From: Zhongshania aquimaris
GTDB taxonomy: Bacteria; Pseudomonadota; Gammaproteobacteria; Pseudomonadales; Spongiibacteraceae
Direction: 5' to 3'
Length of the DNA stretch: 64,000 bases
Assembly: GCF_019312595.1 (NCBI RefSeq)
Contig: NZ_JAHWDQ010000007.1
Coordinates: 62,001 to 126,000 of the forward strand
Within the stretch, counting starts at the first letter, position 1, and each line of letters starts with the position of its first letter. The notes beneath the pieces were generated by a model. The model saw only the letters and a list, made by a program, of their open reading frames with translations, was not told the origin of the DNA and did no database searches. The translations under genes were made by a program, and so were the position numbers. Below are positions 1 through 8,248 of the stretch, one piece after another.

Positions 1-1276
1 ACGGAAGCCCCGTACCAAGATGGCCGGTATTCTGGTTCCACACTAAATCACTTGGTTTGTACTGACTGTAGGTCCAACCGAAAATGGTGACAGAACCACC
101 ATCTGCGGTGAACACGGTGTTGTCTGGCAAGGTCCTTGTCGCTTCAACGATAAAACGCGCAGGATGAATCTGCTGACCGCCGCTGGGCACTTCTGCCAAC
201 AACTTGGCTTTAAAGCTTTTCTGCAATTGCTTCCAGCCTTCGAATTCTGCCGAGGACTTCCGTGGCGTGTCTTTCATGGCAGAAACTAACTGGGGAACGA
301 TGTCGCGCAGGTCACCGACCAGAGGAACGTCGATAGGACGGTTCACACCAAAGGCCATGGTATCGCGTTCAATATAAATCCATTTACGCGTCGCATCCTT
401 TTTAGCCCAGTGGCGACCAATACCCATATGCAAGGGTTCGCCCAACTCGGTGCCAATGGCAATACACAGATCAGACTCTTCCGCCGCTGCGACACCCGCA
501 GGCGAAAAGCCGTAGGCAAAGGTGCGGTCTTCCATACCTTTGATGGTCATGGCGCAGCCTGAGGTTTGCAAAATGGGGCAGTCCATCAACTTCGCCAACT
601 CACCGACAATGGTGTGGGAGCGCGAGGTGAACATTCCCTGCCCGACGAGTAATATCGGATTTTTCGCTGCGCGCATTAACTCCGCCGCCTTTTCAATCAT
701 CGGCGCGCCTGCGGGCTGCTGGGTCAAACGATATTGCTCCGCTGCCAATACCGGCTGCCAATCGCGTATTTCATGAATCACACTCAAAGGTAATTCGACA
801 TAGGCGGGACCGGGCTTGCCCGTCATCACCTGCCGAATCGCTTCGCGAACAACTTCGTCAACTTGATCGGCATCCTCAACAATACCCACATACTTCATCA
901 TAGGCTTAAATTGGCTAACCTGATCCATAAACTGGATACGGCCTTTGCGCACGCGCTGATAGGCAATACTGGAACGCTGGCCACCAAAGAAGATGGTCGG
1001 CGAATTTTCTTTGGCGGCAACAATCATCGCCGCAGCCAGATTTGAAATGCCGGGGCCCTGGGTGCCAAAACACACACCGGGTTTGCCAGTCATTCGCGAC
1101 CACGCATCCGCCATAAAGCCACCGGCCTGCTCGTGATGTGGCGCAACCACACTCCAACCGCGCTGCTCCGCGAGCATTGCCATATGAATAAAGCCAGGGT
1201 CCGGAATACCGAACAAGGTATTGATGCCCTCAACTTCAAGTAAATCTACAATGCGCTCATAAACAGGGACCGACAT
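1..1276 (-). CDS. Thiamine-diphosphate-dependent enzyme, acetolactate synthase-like (partial, 3' end outside window)
   Basis: The reading frame is open from an ATG at 1276 to the window edge, so about 425 residues are visible and the C-terminus is missing. The start has a GGAG six bases upstream. The N-terminus has the Pyr-domain pattern of acetolactate synthase/benzoylformate decarboxylase enzymes: PHHEQAGGFMADAW around residue 49 holds the cofactor-activating Glu, followed by GTQGPGISN. The last visible residues, HLGTGLP, are the start of the ThDP-binding domain. These enzymes cleave or join C-C bonds next to a carbonyl (2-oxoacid decarboxylation, carboligation, 2-hydroxyacyl-CoA lysis); the substrate here is unknown. 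It is the last visible gene of a minus-strand run after a BVMO and a Rieske oxygenase, so a role in handling a 2-oxo or 2-hydroxy intermediate is inferred. Biosynthetic acetolactate synthase is less likely because no small subunit or amino-acid gene is nearby. Confidence 0.85.
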   Translation of the reverse strand, partial: MSVPVYERIVDLLEVEGINTLFGIPDPGFIHMAMLAEQRGWSVVAPHHEQAGGFMADAWSRMTGKPGVCFGTQGPGISNLAAAMIVAAKENSPTIFFGGQRSSIAYQRVRKGRIQFMDQVSQFKPMMKYVGIVEDADQVDEVVREAIRQVMTGKPGPAYVELPLSVIHEIRDWQPVLAAEQYRLTQQPAGAPMIEKAAELMRAAKNPILLVGQGMFTSRSHTIVGELAKLMDCPILQTSGCAMTIKGMEDRTFAYGFSPAGVAAAEESDLCIAIGTELGEPLHMGIGRHWAKKDATRKWIYIERDTMAFGVNRPIDVPLVGDLRDIVPQLVSAMKDTPRKSSAEFEGWKQLQKSFKAKLLAEVPSGGQQIHPARFIVEATRTLPDNTVFTADGGSVTIFGWTYSQYKPSDLVWNQNTGHLGTGLP

Positions 1277-1324
1277 ACAAAACTCCAACATTATTTGCAT
1301 CGGCAGCAGCCGACAATGGCAGGC

Positions 1325-2761
1325 TTATTTTTTAGATTTCTTTTTCTTTTTTCCCGAGTCCGTCGGCGCCTTTTCATCAAGTAATCGAATCGAATCCTTA
1401 CCCATAAAACGCGCTAAGTGACGATGGAAATTGGTGATTTTTTGCTCTTGATGAGGGTTGGGCAATGTGCCGCGGAAGCCCCGTGATTTCATGCCCTTTT
1501 GCACCCACTCCATATTGGCAAAATCTTGCGCAAGTACCTTACCCCACTTATCACCGGTCGGCTCAGCGTAAACCCATTCCGTTTCGGGCTCTTCACCCTC
1601 TGGGTAACGCTCTAGCGCATAGGATTCAAAAATGCATTTATTGGGGTCATCACCGTAGGGACGGGTGCGGTAACACAGCGCGAAAGTCACACCCTGCAAA
1701 ATAGTTTGGTTGGGAAATAAACTCCAGGCCAAGCCAGCCTCTGACTGCTGTGCTGGTGTCAATTCCGGCCAGATAACACCGCGCGCGGCATCGTCCGCTT
1801 TCGCTGACTTCATCCAGTGCGCCATTACCTCTTGTACTGGTGTGCCCTCGGGCAGCTCATGCTGTAAGCGGCTCGCAGCATTGATCAAGGTTTCGGTCGA
1901 GGCCGAGAAATTCACGGTCTCGTAATTCTCTCGCGCCAATTCATAGGTTGAGATACGCGGATCACCTAAACCGGCACGCGCTACGCCTGAACTTTGACTG
2001 GTTTTTTGACTGGCATCCCGCTCATCAAAACCACTTACACCGTGTAGTCCATAGGGTTTGCTATAGGCGTAAAACTGGCCGTATTTCAGCAGCTGGCTAT
2101 GGGTTCCCGACACATGATAGGGCTCCATAAAGGCTTCAATTGCGGTTTTCCAATTGCAGGGATACACCGCCCACTGCCGCCATTTAAAGCGCATTTTTTC
2201 AAATTGAAAGGGACTTAATATGCGATCTACTTCGCCGAGAAATTCCAGCAAGGGTTCGCACTCCGGATCCATATTGATGTAGATCCAGCCACCCCAGGTA
2301 TCAACGCTCAACTCTGACAGGCAAATGCGCGACTCGTCATCGAGCGCGCCCTTCCAATCCTGCTTATCCAGAATATGAGTGTTTTTACCTTCTAAGCTGT
2401 ACGTCCAGCCGTGGAAGCCGCAAACGAAATTTTTCTTCTTGCCGCAGACACCATTTTTATCGTCTGGGGTATTAATTAGCTGACGACCGCGGTGCGGACA
2501 CACATTGTAATAGGCCTTAAGTTTATCCGGCTCAACCCGAACGACAATAATCGACTCTTCAGCGACGTTGTAAGTTAGAAAATCCCCGACCTCAGGAATC
2601 TCCTCTAAACGCCCCGCCATTTGCCACACCTTGGCCCATAGTAACTCACGCTCTTCAACCACGTACTCACGCGACAGGAACGCCTCAGTGTTATAAGTCA
2701 GCGGTTCAGCCAAATCCTCATCCGTAAGTTCTCTAAAAGGGATATCAGATTTTTTACTCAT
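1325..2761 (-). CDS. Rieske non-heme iron ring-hydroxylating oxygenase, alpha subunit
   Basis: A 478-residue oxygenase. The N-terminal Rieske domain binds [2Fe-2S] through C88-P-H90 and C114-G-F-H117. The 23 residues between the two halves are more than the usual 15-18 and include an extra Cys and a Lys-rich loop. The catalytic domain starts near residue 205 with NWKTAIEAFMEPYHVSGTH, the usual mononuclear iron ligand region. The C-terminus ends in a run of Lys and Ser that is probably disordered. Such proteins take electrons from a ferredoxin or reductase and hydroxylate or dihydroxylate hydrophobic rings. No beta subunit is adjacent, so a homotrimeric (alpha-3) enzyme is likely. The ATG follows an AGGTGA-type ribosome site. 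It lies just downstream of the BVMO gene on the same strand, suggesting co-transcription. A second, distant relative is at 47291-48694. Confidence 0.93.
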   Translation of the reverse strand: MSKKSDIPFRELTDEDLAEPLTYNTEAFLSREYVVEERELLWAKVWQMAGRLEEIPEVGDFLTYNVAEESIIVVRVEPDKLKAYYNVCPHRGRQLINTPDDKNGVCGKKKNFVCGFHGWTYSLEGKNTHILDKQDWKGALDDESRICLSELSVDTWGGWIYINMDPECEPLLEFLGEVDRILSPFQFEKMRFKWRQWAVYPCNWKTAIEAFMEPYHVSGTHSQLLKYGQFYAYSKPYGLHGVSGFDERDASQKTSQSSGVARAGLGDPRISTYELARENYETVNFSASTETLINAASRLQHELPEGTPVQEVMAHWMKSAKADDAARGVIWPELTPAQQSEAGLAWSLFPNQTILQGVTFALCYRTRPYGDDPNKCIFESYALERYPEGEEPETEWVYAEPTGDKWGKVLAQDFANMEWVQKGMKSRGFRGTLPNPHQEQKITNFHRHLARFMGKDSIRLLDEKAPTDSGKKKKKSKK

Positions 2762-2811
2762 GTCACTTCACCTTTTATTGTTTAGCACTTGAACGTAAAT
2801 GGATCGGTAAA

Positions 2812-4677
2812 TTACTTGTCTTTTTCAAGCATAAGACCGTCGAGATCACCCTTATCTCGCCACTCTTTCATCCACGCTTCAAAGGCATCCCAACCCAAAC
2901 CATAGGCTTCACCAAGAAAGCTTCGATACACCTTATTACCACTCTCGTCGGTCACTTTTTGACCTTCATTGTTGTAGTAACTTGGCGGGCACTGATCGAT
3001 AAGCTCCGTCATATCCACCGCTGTTTCGCGAATATGCTTAACATACGCCGCCTGCGCTTCTTCGCTGGGTTCTACCGACACAGCGCCTTTTGCCAAAGCC
3101 TGTTTTATAATTTGCGCACTGTGGTAGCCCTGCGAACCGTACTGATAGGTCGTACTGGCATTCAAGCCGCCCTGGTAATAGCCGAGGAAAAACTGATTGG
3201 GAAAATGGGTGGTCATCTGACCGTGAAAGGTTTTATAGCCATGCTTCCAGTGATCGTAAATTGACACCCCGTCGCGACCTTCAAAGGTATCTATTCCCCA
3301 GCGCCTATCCAAGTCGCTGGTTACCTCAAAACCACTGGCAAAAATCATGCAGTCAATTTCATATTCCACGCCGTCGGCAATAAATCCCTTCTCTGTCATG
3401 GCCTCCAAACCCTGCGTTTCAGACACATCAACCAGCTTCACGTTCGGGCGATTAAAGGTGTCGTAATAGTCGTCATTAGACAGTGGACGCTTGCAGGGGA
3501 ATCGATACCATACCTTTAGCGCTTCAGCGGTTTCTTTATCCTCAACCAATTCATCAACGCGACGGCGCATACGCTCCATCACCCGATAGTCCATCACATC
3601 GCGACGGCCGTAGTACTCTTCTAGCGGCACCTCATCTTCGCGGCCTTCTGCACGCAGCTCGGTCTTCATATGACGGCTAATTTCGGTCCAGAAATCCCGA
3701 ATCTCATCTTCTTCACTTGACTTGAAGCGCCCCTCCATCGCACCGCGATGAAAATTATCAATACGCGCTTTCTGCCAACCCGGCTTGAGGCTTTTCTCCC
3801 ACTCGGGGTCAGTCGGAAGGTTATTGCGCTGATCCACCGGCGACGGTGTGCGCTGCAAAACATAGACCTGCTTTGCGTATTTACCGAGGTAGGGAATAGC
3901 TTGAATCGCGGTGGCGCCGGTGCCCATGATCGCCACTTTTTTATCGGCTAATTTATCGAGAACCGGATTTCGGTACTCACCACCCGTGTAGTCATATTCC
4001 CAGCGCGAGGTGTGAAACATCTTGCCTTTGAAATCGTGGATACCAGGAATTTTAGGCAATTTAGGAATATTCAATAAACCGTTCGCCATAATGACAAAGC
4101 GCGCACGAATGGTGTCACCGCGATTAGTCTCAATTTGCCAGCGCTTAATCTCACTATCCCAACGCAAGGACGTGACCAAGGTATGAAACAGCGCATCTTT
4201 GCCCAGCTCATACTTATTGGCGATCACCTTAAAGTAATCGTAAATCTCATAGCCATTCGCGTATTTACGGGGTGGCATATAACCCGTTTCTTCTAACAAG
4301 GGCAGGTAACAGTAGGCGTCGTTATCGCATTGAATTCCTGGATAGCGGTTCCAATACCACACGCCGCCCCAATCACCAGCGTGATCGATATTGCGGAAAT
4401 TGCTAATGCCAGCGTTCTTGAGGTGGTAGGACGCCAAAATGCCAGTCCAACCGGCACCCAGCACCGCTACATCTAAATCTTCTGAAATTGCCTCACGGGG
4501 CTCTACCACCGCATGCGGGTCATGAAGGAACTCCTCCGCAAACTCTTCTTTGATCTTGCCATACTGCTTCTGCCCCTCGGGACGAATACGCTTGTCACGC
4601 TCCTGACGATACTTGTCCCGAAGTGCGGGGATATCTAGCTCTGAAGCCTCTGGAAGCTTGGTGGGCTTAGCAGTCAT
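2812..4677 (-). CDS. Flavin-containing Baeyer-Villiger monooxygenase
   Basis: A 621-residue class B flavoprotein. It has two Rossmann motifs, GAGWTG at 74-79 (FAD) and GTGATA at 252-257 (NADPH), and the Baeyer-Villiger fingerprint at 216-229 (FKGKMFHTSRWEYD, pattern FxGxxxHxxxW). WYWNRYPG near 107 is also typical. The N-terminal extension of about 65 residues before the FAD motif resembles long BVMOs of the cyclopentadecanone, steroid or hydroxyacetophenone type. The expected reaction is NADPH- and O2-dependent conversion of a (cyclic) ketone to an ester or lactone. The ATG at 4677 has AGAGG six bases upstream; a TTG six bases earlier in frame is less likely. A propeller protein of the SMP-30/lactonase kind and a thioesterase lie upstream in the same gene run, which fits ketone to lactone to hydroxyacid chemistry. 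Confidence 0.94.
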   Translation of the reverse strand: MTAKPTKLPEASELDIPALRDKYRQERDKRIRPEGQKQYGKIKEEFAEEFLHDPHAVVEPREAISEDLDVAVLGAGWTGILASYHLKNAGISNFRNIDHAGDWGGVWYWNRYPGIQCDNDAYCYLPLLEETGYMPPRKYANGYEIYDYFKVIANKYELGKDALFHTLVTSLRWDSEIKRWQIETNRGDTIRARFVIMANGLLNIPKLPKIPGIHDFKGKMFHTSRWEYDYTGGEYRNPVLDKLADKKVAIMGTGATAIQAIPYLGKYAKQVYVLQRTPSPVDQRNNLPTDPEWEKSLKPGWQKARIDNFHRGAMEGRFKSSEEDEIRDFWTEISRHMKTELRAEGREDEVPLEEYYGRRDVMDYRVMERMRRRVDELVEDKETAEALKVWYRFPCKRPLSNDDYYDTFNRPNVKLVDVSETQGLEAMTEKGFIADGVEYEIDCMIFASGFEVTSDLDRRWGIDTFEGRDGVSIYDHWKHGYKTFHGQMTTHFPNQFFLGYYQGGLNASTTYQYGSQGYHSAQIIKQALAKGAVSVEPSEEAQAAYVKHIRETAVDMTELIDQCPPSYYNNEGQKVTDESGNKVYRSFLGEAYGLGWDAFEAWMKEWRDKGDLDGLMLEKDK

Positions 4678-4864
4678 GTACAACCTCTTAATCGCGCAGC
4701 GCTTTAATGATTATTAGAAACCTAAAGAGCTTATTATAAGTCAACAATGTTGTCTACTAGTATGGGCGATTTTGTGGCTAAACCGCGGATAGCCTGATTG
4801 GGTTAATAGTGTTCTTTCGGGGACTTTCTATGCTGAGCGCTTGGTTTTTCGCCTTCTTGGGCGA

Positions 4865-4895
4865 CCCACTTCTTTTTGTGTGAAAAAGAAGTGGG
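4865..4895. repeat. Perfect 13-bp inverted repeat
   Basis: CCCACTTCTTTTT and its exact reverse complement flank the loop GTGTG. Read on the minus strand the stem ends in GTGGG with no following T run, so it is not a typical terminator. It lies inside the repeat-like block between the SnoaL-like and BVMO genes. Confidence 0.7.
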
Positions 4896-5160
4896 CAAGA
4901 AAAGCACACCCCAATCACTCGCCCTGAGGGTTCCCTGCACGTCAACAGCAGCTTACGGATTAAGCGGAAAGCTGTTTGAGCGTAGCGAGTTATTTCCGGG
5001 ACACGCTGGCCGCACCGTAAGCTGCGACAAAACGACAGGAACGTCGATTTGAACGTCTGAAAGACGGCCTTTAGGCCGAGGGCCAAGGATGGCCCAGGTT
5101 ATCCGCGATGGCGTTTTTTTGCCATCGGCAGCGGAACTGGGACGGCCTTTCTTTTGGTGC

Positions 5161-5186
5161 CTTTTCTTTGGCCGTGCAAAGAAAAG
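5161..5186. repeat. Perfect 10-bp inverted repeat
   Basis: CTTTTCTTTG and CAAAGAAAAG form an exact stem around the loop GCCGTG. It lies about 47 bp downstream of the stop of the SnoaL-like gene (minus strand), so the folded RNA could protect or end that transcript, although no T run follows. Confidence 0.65.
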
Positions 5187-5232
5187 ACACTCGCCCAGCT
5201 GGGCGAAACCGAAGCCTATTAAGCAATCAACC

Positions 5233-5727
5233 CTACGTTTTCTTAAGCGTAGTCAACGTCACCTCTTCGTCCTCCGGCATCGCCGGAAACAGCCCATAAT
5301 CCGGGCTAGCCACCATATCCGCAGGCATCTCAAAAGGCCCTCGATAATGCAAAGCAAAATGCCTCCAGCTAAAACGCCAACAGTCGCCTTCGTTTACATA
5401 GTGATCGTGATAGACGCCCAATGTTAAAGCAGCGCTACCATCGGGCATCTTGGCCATTTCGGTGACCGGCAAACGACCTTTTGCACTCGCGCCCTCAATT
5501 TCAAGTAGCGGCGTTTCCGAGATCAGTCGAACCCGTTCGCAGCGGCCAAGTAAATTGCCAAACGCCGTCGCAATTTGATCACGGCCTTCAAACCGCATTC
5601 CGGCAATTTTCCACGCTGCATCGCTGCTAAAACAGGCGGCAAACGCAGCTTGATCTTTACGCCACACCGCATCGGTAAAACGGGCGTGCAGTTGTCGTAT
5701 GCCACATTCGCCAATAACAAATTCCAT
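5233..5727 (-). CDS. SnoaL/NTF2-like fold protein
   Basis: A 164-residue alpha/beta-barrel protein of the SnoaL/NTF2-like superfamily. The N-terminal pattern, a helix containing HARFTDAVWRKDQ followed by FAACFSSDAAWKI and then FEGRDQI, is the usual opening of small polyketide-cyclase/ketosteroid-isomerase-like and limonene-epoxide-hydrolase-like folds. Such proteins act as isomerases, dehydratases or subunits of oxygenases; nothing here fixes the reaction. The ATG at 5727 is preceded by AGGAG eleven bases upstream, and a GTG one codon earlier sits at better spacing. It is 35 bp from the small membrane protein gene and follows it on the minus strand. Confidence 0.8.
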   Translation of the reverse strand: MEFVIGECGIRQLHARFTDAVWRKDQAAFAACFSSDAAWKIAGMRFEGRDQIATAFGNLLGRCERVRLISETPLLEIEGASAKGRLPVTEMAKMPDGSAALTLGVYHDHYVNEGDCWRFSWRHFALHYRGPFEMPADMVASPDYGLFPAMPEDEEVTLTTLKKT

Positions 5728-5762
5728 CACAGGCCTGTCTCCTATATCGCCGTTCAAAACAC

Positions 5763-6104
5763 TTACAACTTTGCTTGTTTACCAAGCAATACCGCCTGCA
5801 CATTGCCGCGGTGATAAACACTCAGCACCAGCACATAGATCACGGTAAACAAGCCACCCATAACGCAGCTCAAACCCAAAAAAATTCCCAGTGGAGAAAA
5901 CTTGTGTCGCCACGCTACCCATATGCCGATGAGCAACAGCTGCGCGAGTAAATCTGCAGTAAATTGACTGCGCCAATCGCCGGCTTGTAAGTCTGAGCTA
6001 AATACCTCTGCCGCGCTGCCAACGCCGTGTGCAAGTGCTGCTTGAACGGTAATGATCACCACTGCCAGCCACACCACGGCTAACACCAATCTAAATAATG
6101 TCAT
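5763..6104 (-). CDS. Small membrane protein of unknown function
   Basis: About 113 residues with three hydrophobic stretches: residues 3-25 (LFRLVLAVVWLAVVIITV), a middle stretch containing LLAQLLLIGIWVAW, and a third containing GGLFTVIYVLVLSVY. This predicts a three-pass inner-membrane protein. It resembles short DUF1475/DUF2834-style membrane proteins in layout, but I cannot assign a family. A GTG nine bases before the ATG is an alternative start. It sits between the thioesterase and SnoaL-like genes in the same direction, so it is probably co-expressed with them. Confidence 0.7.
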   Translation of the reverse strand: MTLFRLVLAVVWLAVVIITVQAALAHGVGSAAEVFSSDLQAGDWRSQFTADLLAQLLLIGIWVAWRHKFSPLGIFLGLSCVMGGLFTVIYVLVLSVYHRGNVQAVLLGKQAKL

Positions 6105-6139
6105 GCCACACACCCCACTCTATTTTTATTATTAAAAAA

Positions 6140-6577
6140 CTAAATCTTTGCGTCCTTTGCAAACACCCGCCAAACGCCGGTGACTTCCATAACTGCTTCG
6201 CCACTGACATGCAGCATGGCGCGCACAAATATCATCTGCCGCCCGCGCTTGGTAATAGTGGTATCAATCTCAACAAACGAAGGCGCCTTGATGGCGCTTA
6301 AAAAATGGCTATTCATTTGCACGGTGGTGCAGTTTGCGCGCCCTGACGCCTCCCACACCATTAGTGACATGGCGTGATCGGCAAAGGTGCTCAATACCCC
6401 GCCGTGGATATAGCCCTGCGCATTCTCATGCCGCTCATCTAGAGCGACGGCGTAACGCCATGCGTCACCGTCACGTCGAGTCCAAAGCGCTTCTACCGAG
6501 GCCGGAATACCCTTAAACTCTCGCCGAGTCCAACCGTCGGGAATAGCTTGAATAGGCAGTTCGACATCTTGACTCAT
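6140..6577 (-). CDS. PaaI-family hot-dog thioesterase
   Basis: A 145-residue single hot-dog domain. AQGYIHGGVLSTFADHAM around residues 55-73 is the HGG signature of PaaI-type acyl-CoA thioesterases, with the acidic residue in the following helix (FADHAM). Expected role: hydrolysis of an aromatic or short acyl-CoA to recycle CoA from dead-end thioesters. The ATG at 6577 overlaps the stop of the propeller gene upstream by four bases (ATGA) and has CAGGTG upstream, so translation is probably coupled. An in-frame GTG three codons earlier is less likely. Confidence 0.88.
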   Translation of the reverse strand: MSQDVELPIQAIPDGWTRREFKGIPASVEALWTRRDGDAWRYAVALDERHENAQGYIHGGVLSTFADHAMSLMVWEASGRANCTTVQMNSHFLSAIKAPSFVEIDTTITKRGRQMIFVRAMLHVSGEAVMEVTGVWRVFAKDAKI

Positions 6578-8172
6578 TCTTTGCACCTGCTCAGCACCAG
6601 TACGCTCCCCTCGGTACTGGCAGCAATATACAAGGTGCCATCCACGTCACCGCTAATGCCGGCAAACTCTCTCATCGGCCCAGACAGAACACCGACGCCA
6701 CCCAGCGGTTTTGCTACTACGCCCGGCGGCGCACCAACAGGAAGGTTGCTCACCAGCGTCATGCGCTTGCCACTTTGTAAATTGAACTCAATTAATTCTT
6801 TACTGCCTACATCGATGATGTACAGCGCGTCACCCAAAATATAAATACCTTCTGGCTGCACGAGCCCATCAACCAAGGTATCTACCCGACCGCCAACGAC
6901 GCGAGAGATTCGCCCCGCCGCCGATTCAGACACCAAGCAACTACCATCTCCCGCGATGGCAACGCCAACGGGTTCGGCGAGATCCTTGGCAAATACTGAC
7001 ACATTAGTGCCGTCTATCAGTAGCAAACGCCCAGTGCCTAATTCAGCGACGATGACAGCGCCATCCGCAGTTAAGACCACATCCATCAAACGATCGTAGC
7101 CACTGACCAAGACCTCACTTTCCATTTTTGCCGGCCAAAAGCGCGCAACATCACCATTGGCGGTACTGACAATCCACTGGCCAGAACCCGCCGCGCACAC
7201 ACCGCGAGTAAAGCCAGGAAAGCCTGGCGAGAACAACATACCGGCGACCTGTTTGTTTTCACCCTGACGCATTGTGTAGGTATAGCCGCCATCGGCAATA
7301 AACAGTTCACCGTCGGCAATCGCAAGCCCCATTGGCCACTGCAGGCCATCGGGTATTAAAGACTTAACTGTTCCATCAGCGGCAATTTCATTGATCTGCC
7401 CAGAGATACTCGACACAAATAGGCGATCACCAACAAAGGCCAGGTTATCCAAGCCCGGTGCAATCGTCGCCAATACGGTTTTCTCACCGGTCTGCGGATT
7501 TATTCTCAGCACCTGACCACTGGCTACCTGGGTAGACACAATAAATCCCTGTGCATCAAATTTAACCGCGTCGGGCACACCTAAATCGGTGGCGACGACT
7601 TCTGGCTGACCACCTGCGGGATTGATACGCCAAATTTCATTGGCGCCCATCACAGGAAAATACAGCATGCCGTCGGGGCCCACTTCCATGGCATTGGGCA
7701 TCGGAACCTTGTCTAGAATTACACGGGACTGACCGCTGTTTAAATCCAGCTCCATTAAACGGCCATCGGGGCGACACTCCCCCGCGAACAACCTGCCTTG
7801 AAACATCGTAATTGGGTTAGCGCATGGCATTTCGCCATTTAACACCCGCGTTTCACCATTGGGGCGACGAACACTGACTCGGCCTTCGGTTATCTCAGTG
7901 GCGTAGAGATTGCCGTCGGCATCGAAGACCAAATCGTCCGGCGAGATGATGCCGCCATCAATTGGACTGATACTTTCAACCGCACCGGTATTAATATTGA
8001 CCGCACTTATCTGACTGCCTGCAACCTGCGCTACATATATACGACCATCGCCCCCCGCGCGAATACCGTTCGCACCTTGGAGACGACTCGCTGGCATCAG
8101 CCTTGTCAGTGACCAGCCTTCCGCAGTAATAGCCGGCACAGCCGCAACGTAGCGTTCAAATTGCTCAGACAT
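6574..8172 (-). CDS. Long SMP-30/NHL-type beta-propeller protein (12 repeats)
   Basis: A 532-residue protein made almost entirely of about twelve repeats of roughly 42 residues. Each has the pattern P-x-G/A-hydrophobic followed by DGxLYxxx; examples are PDDLVFDADGNLY, PNAMEVGPDGMLY, PVGVAIAGDG and PEGIYILGDALY. That is typical of SMP-30/gluconolactonase/strictosidine-synthase-like propellers, but usual lactonases have about 300 residues and six blades, so this protein looks like two six-bladed propellers in tandem. No signal peptide is visible, so it is probably cytoplasmic. A lactonase role after the Baeyer-Villiger step is inferred from gene context; a binding or scaffolding role is possible. 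Its stop overlaps the thioesterase start. Confidence 0.82.
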   Translation of the reverse strand: MSEQFERYVAAVPAITAEGWSLTRLMPASRLQGANGIRAGGDGRIYVAQVAGSQISAVNINTGAVESISPIDGGIISPDDLVFDADGNLYATEITEGRVSVRRPNGETRVLNGEMPCANPITMFQGRLFAGECRPDGRLMELDLNSGQSRVILDKVPMPNAMEVGPDGMLYFPVMGANEIWRINPAGGQPEVVATDLGVPDAVKFDAQGFIVSTQVASGQVLRINPQTGEKTVLATIAPGLDNLAFVGDRLFVSSISGQINEIAADGTVKSLIPDGLQWPMGLAIADGELFIADGGYTYTMRQGENKQVAGMLFSPGFPGFTRGVCAAGSGQWIVSTANGDVARFWPAKMESEVLVSGYDRLMDVVLTADGAVIVAELGTGRLLLIDGTNVSVFAKDLAEPVGVAIAGDGSCLVSESAAGRISRVVGGRVDTLVDGLVQPEGIYILGDALYIIDVGSKELIEFNLQSGKRMTLVSNLPVGAPPGVVAKPLGGVGVLSGPMREFAGISGDVDGTLYIAASTEGSVLVLSRCKE

Positions 8173-8248
8173 GGAAAAACTCCACTTTTAATACGATTTA
8201 AAAAACTATTTTTATAAAAAAACGACGCGCCGCCGTCCTACGACCTAC

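Larger units (their letters stand above)
4778..5230. repeat. Hairpin-rich intergenic repeat-like region
   Basis: The gap between the BVMO start and the SnoaL-like gene has no convincing gene. It contains three clean inverted repeats: 4865-4895 (13-bp arms beginning CCCACTTC, 5-base loop), 5106-5127 (CGATGGC/GCCATCG, 8-base T-rich loop) and 5161-5186 (CTTTTCTTTG/CAAAGAAAAG, 6-base loop). The short open frames across it look like by-products of these repeats. I recall similar CTTTTCTTTG-type hairpin blocks as dispersed intergenic repeats in Gammaproteobacteria, but only one copy of this block is seen in the window. It may also separate the transcription units on its two sides. Confidence 0.55.

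Noticed and set aside
4742-4752. CAACAATGTTG palindrome upstream of the BVMO as a fifth TetR site
   Set aside because: The arms are one base apart rather than five, and the flanks do not match the four-site motif.
4778-5427. Short open frames in the hairpin block (both strands)
   Set aside because: They run through inverted repeats, are low in recognisable protein features and overlap the SnoaL-like gene end; better explained as repeat sequence.
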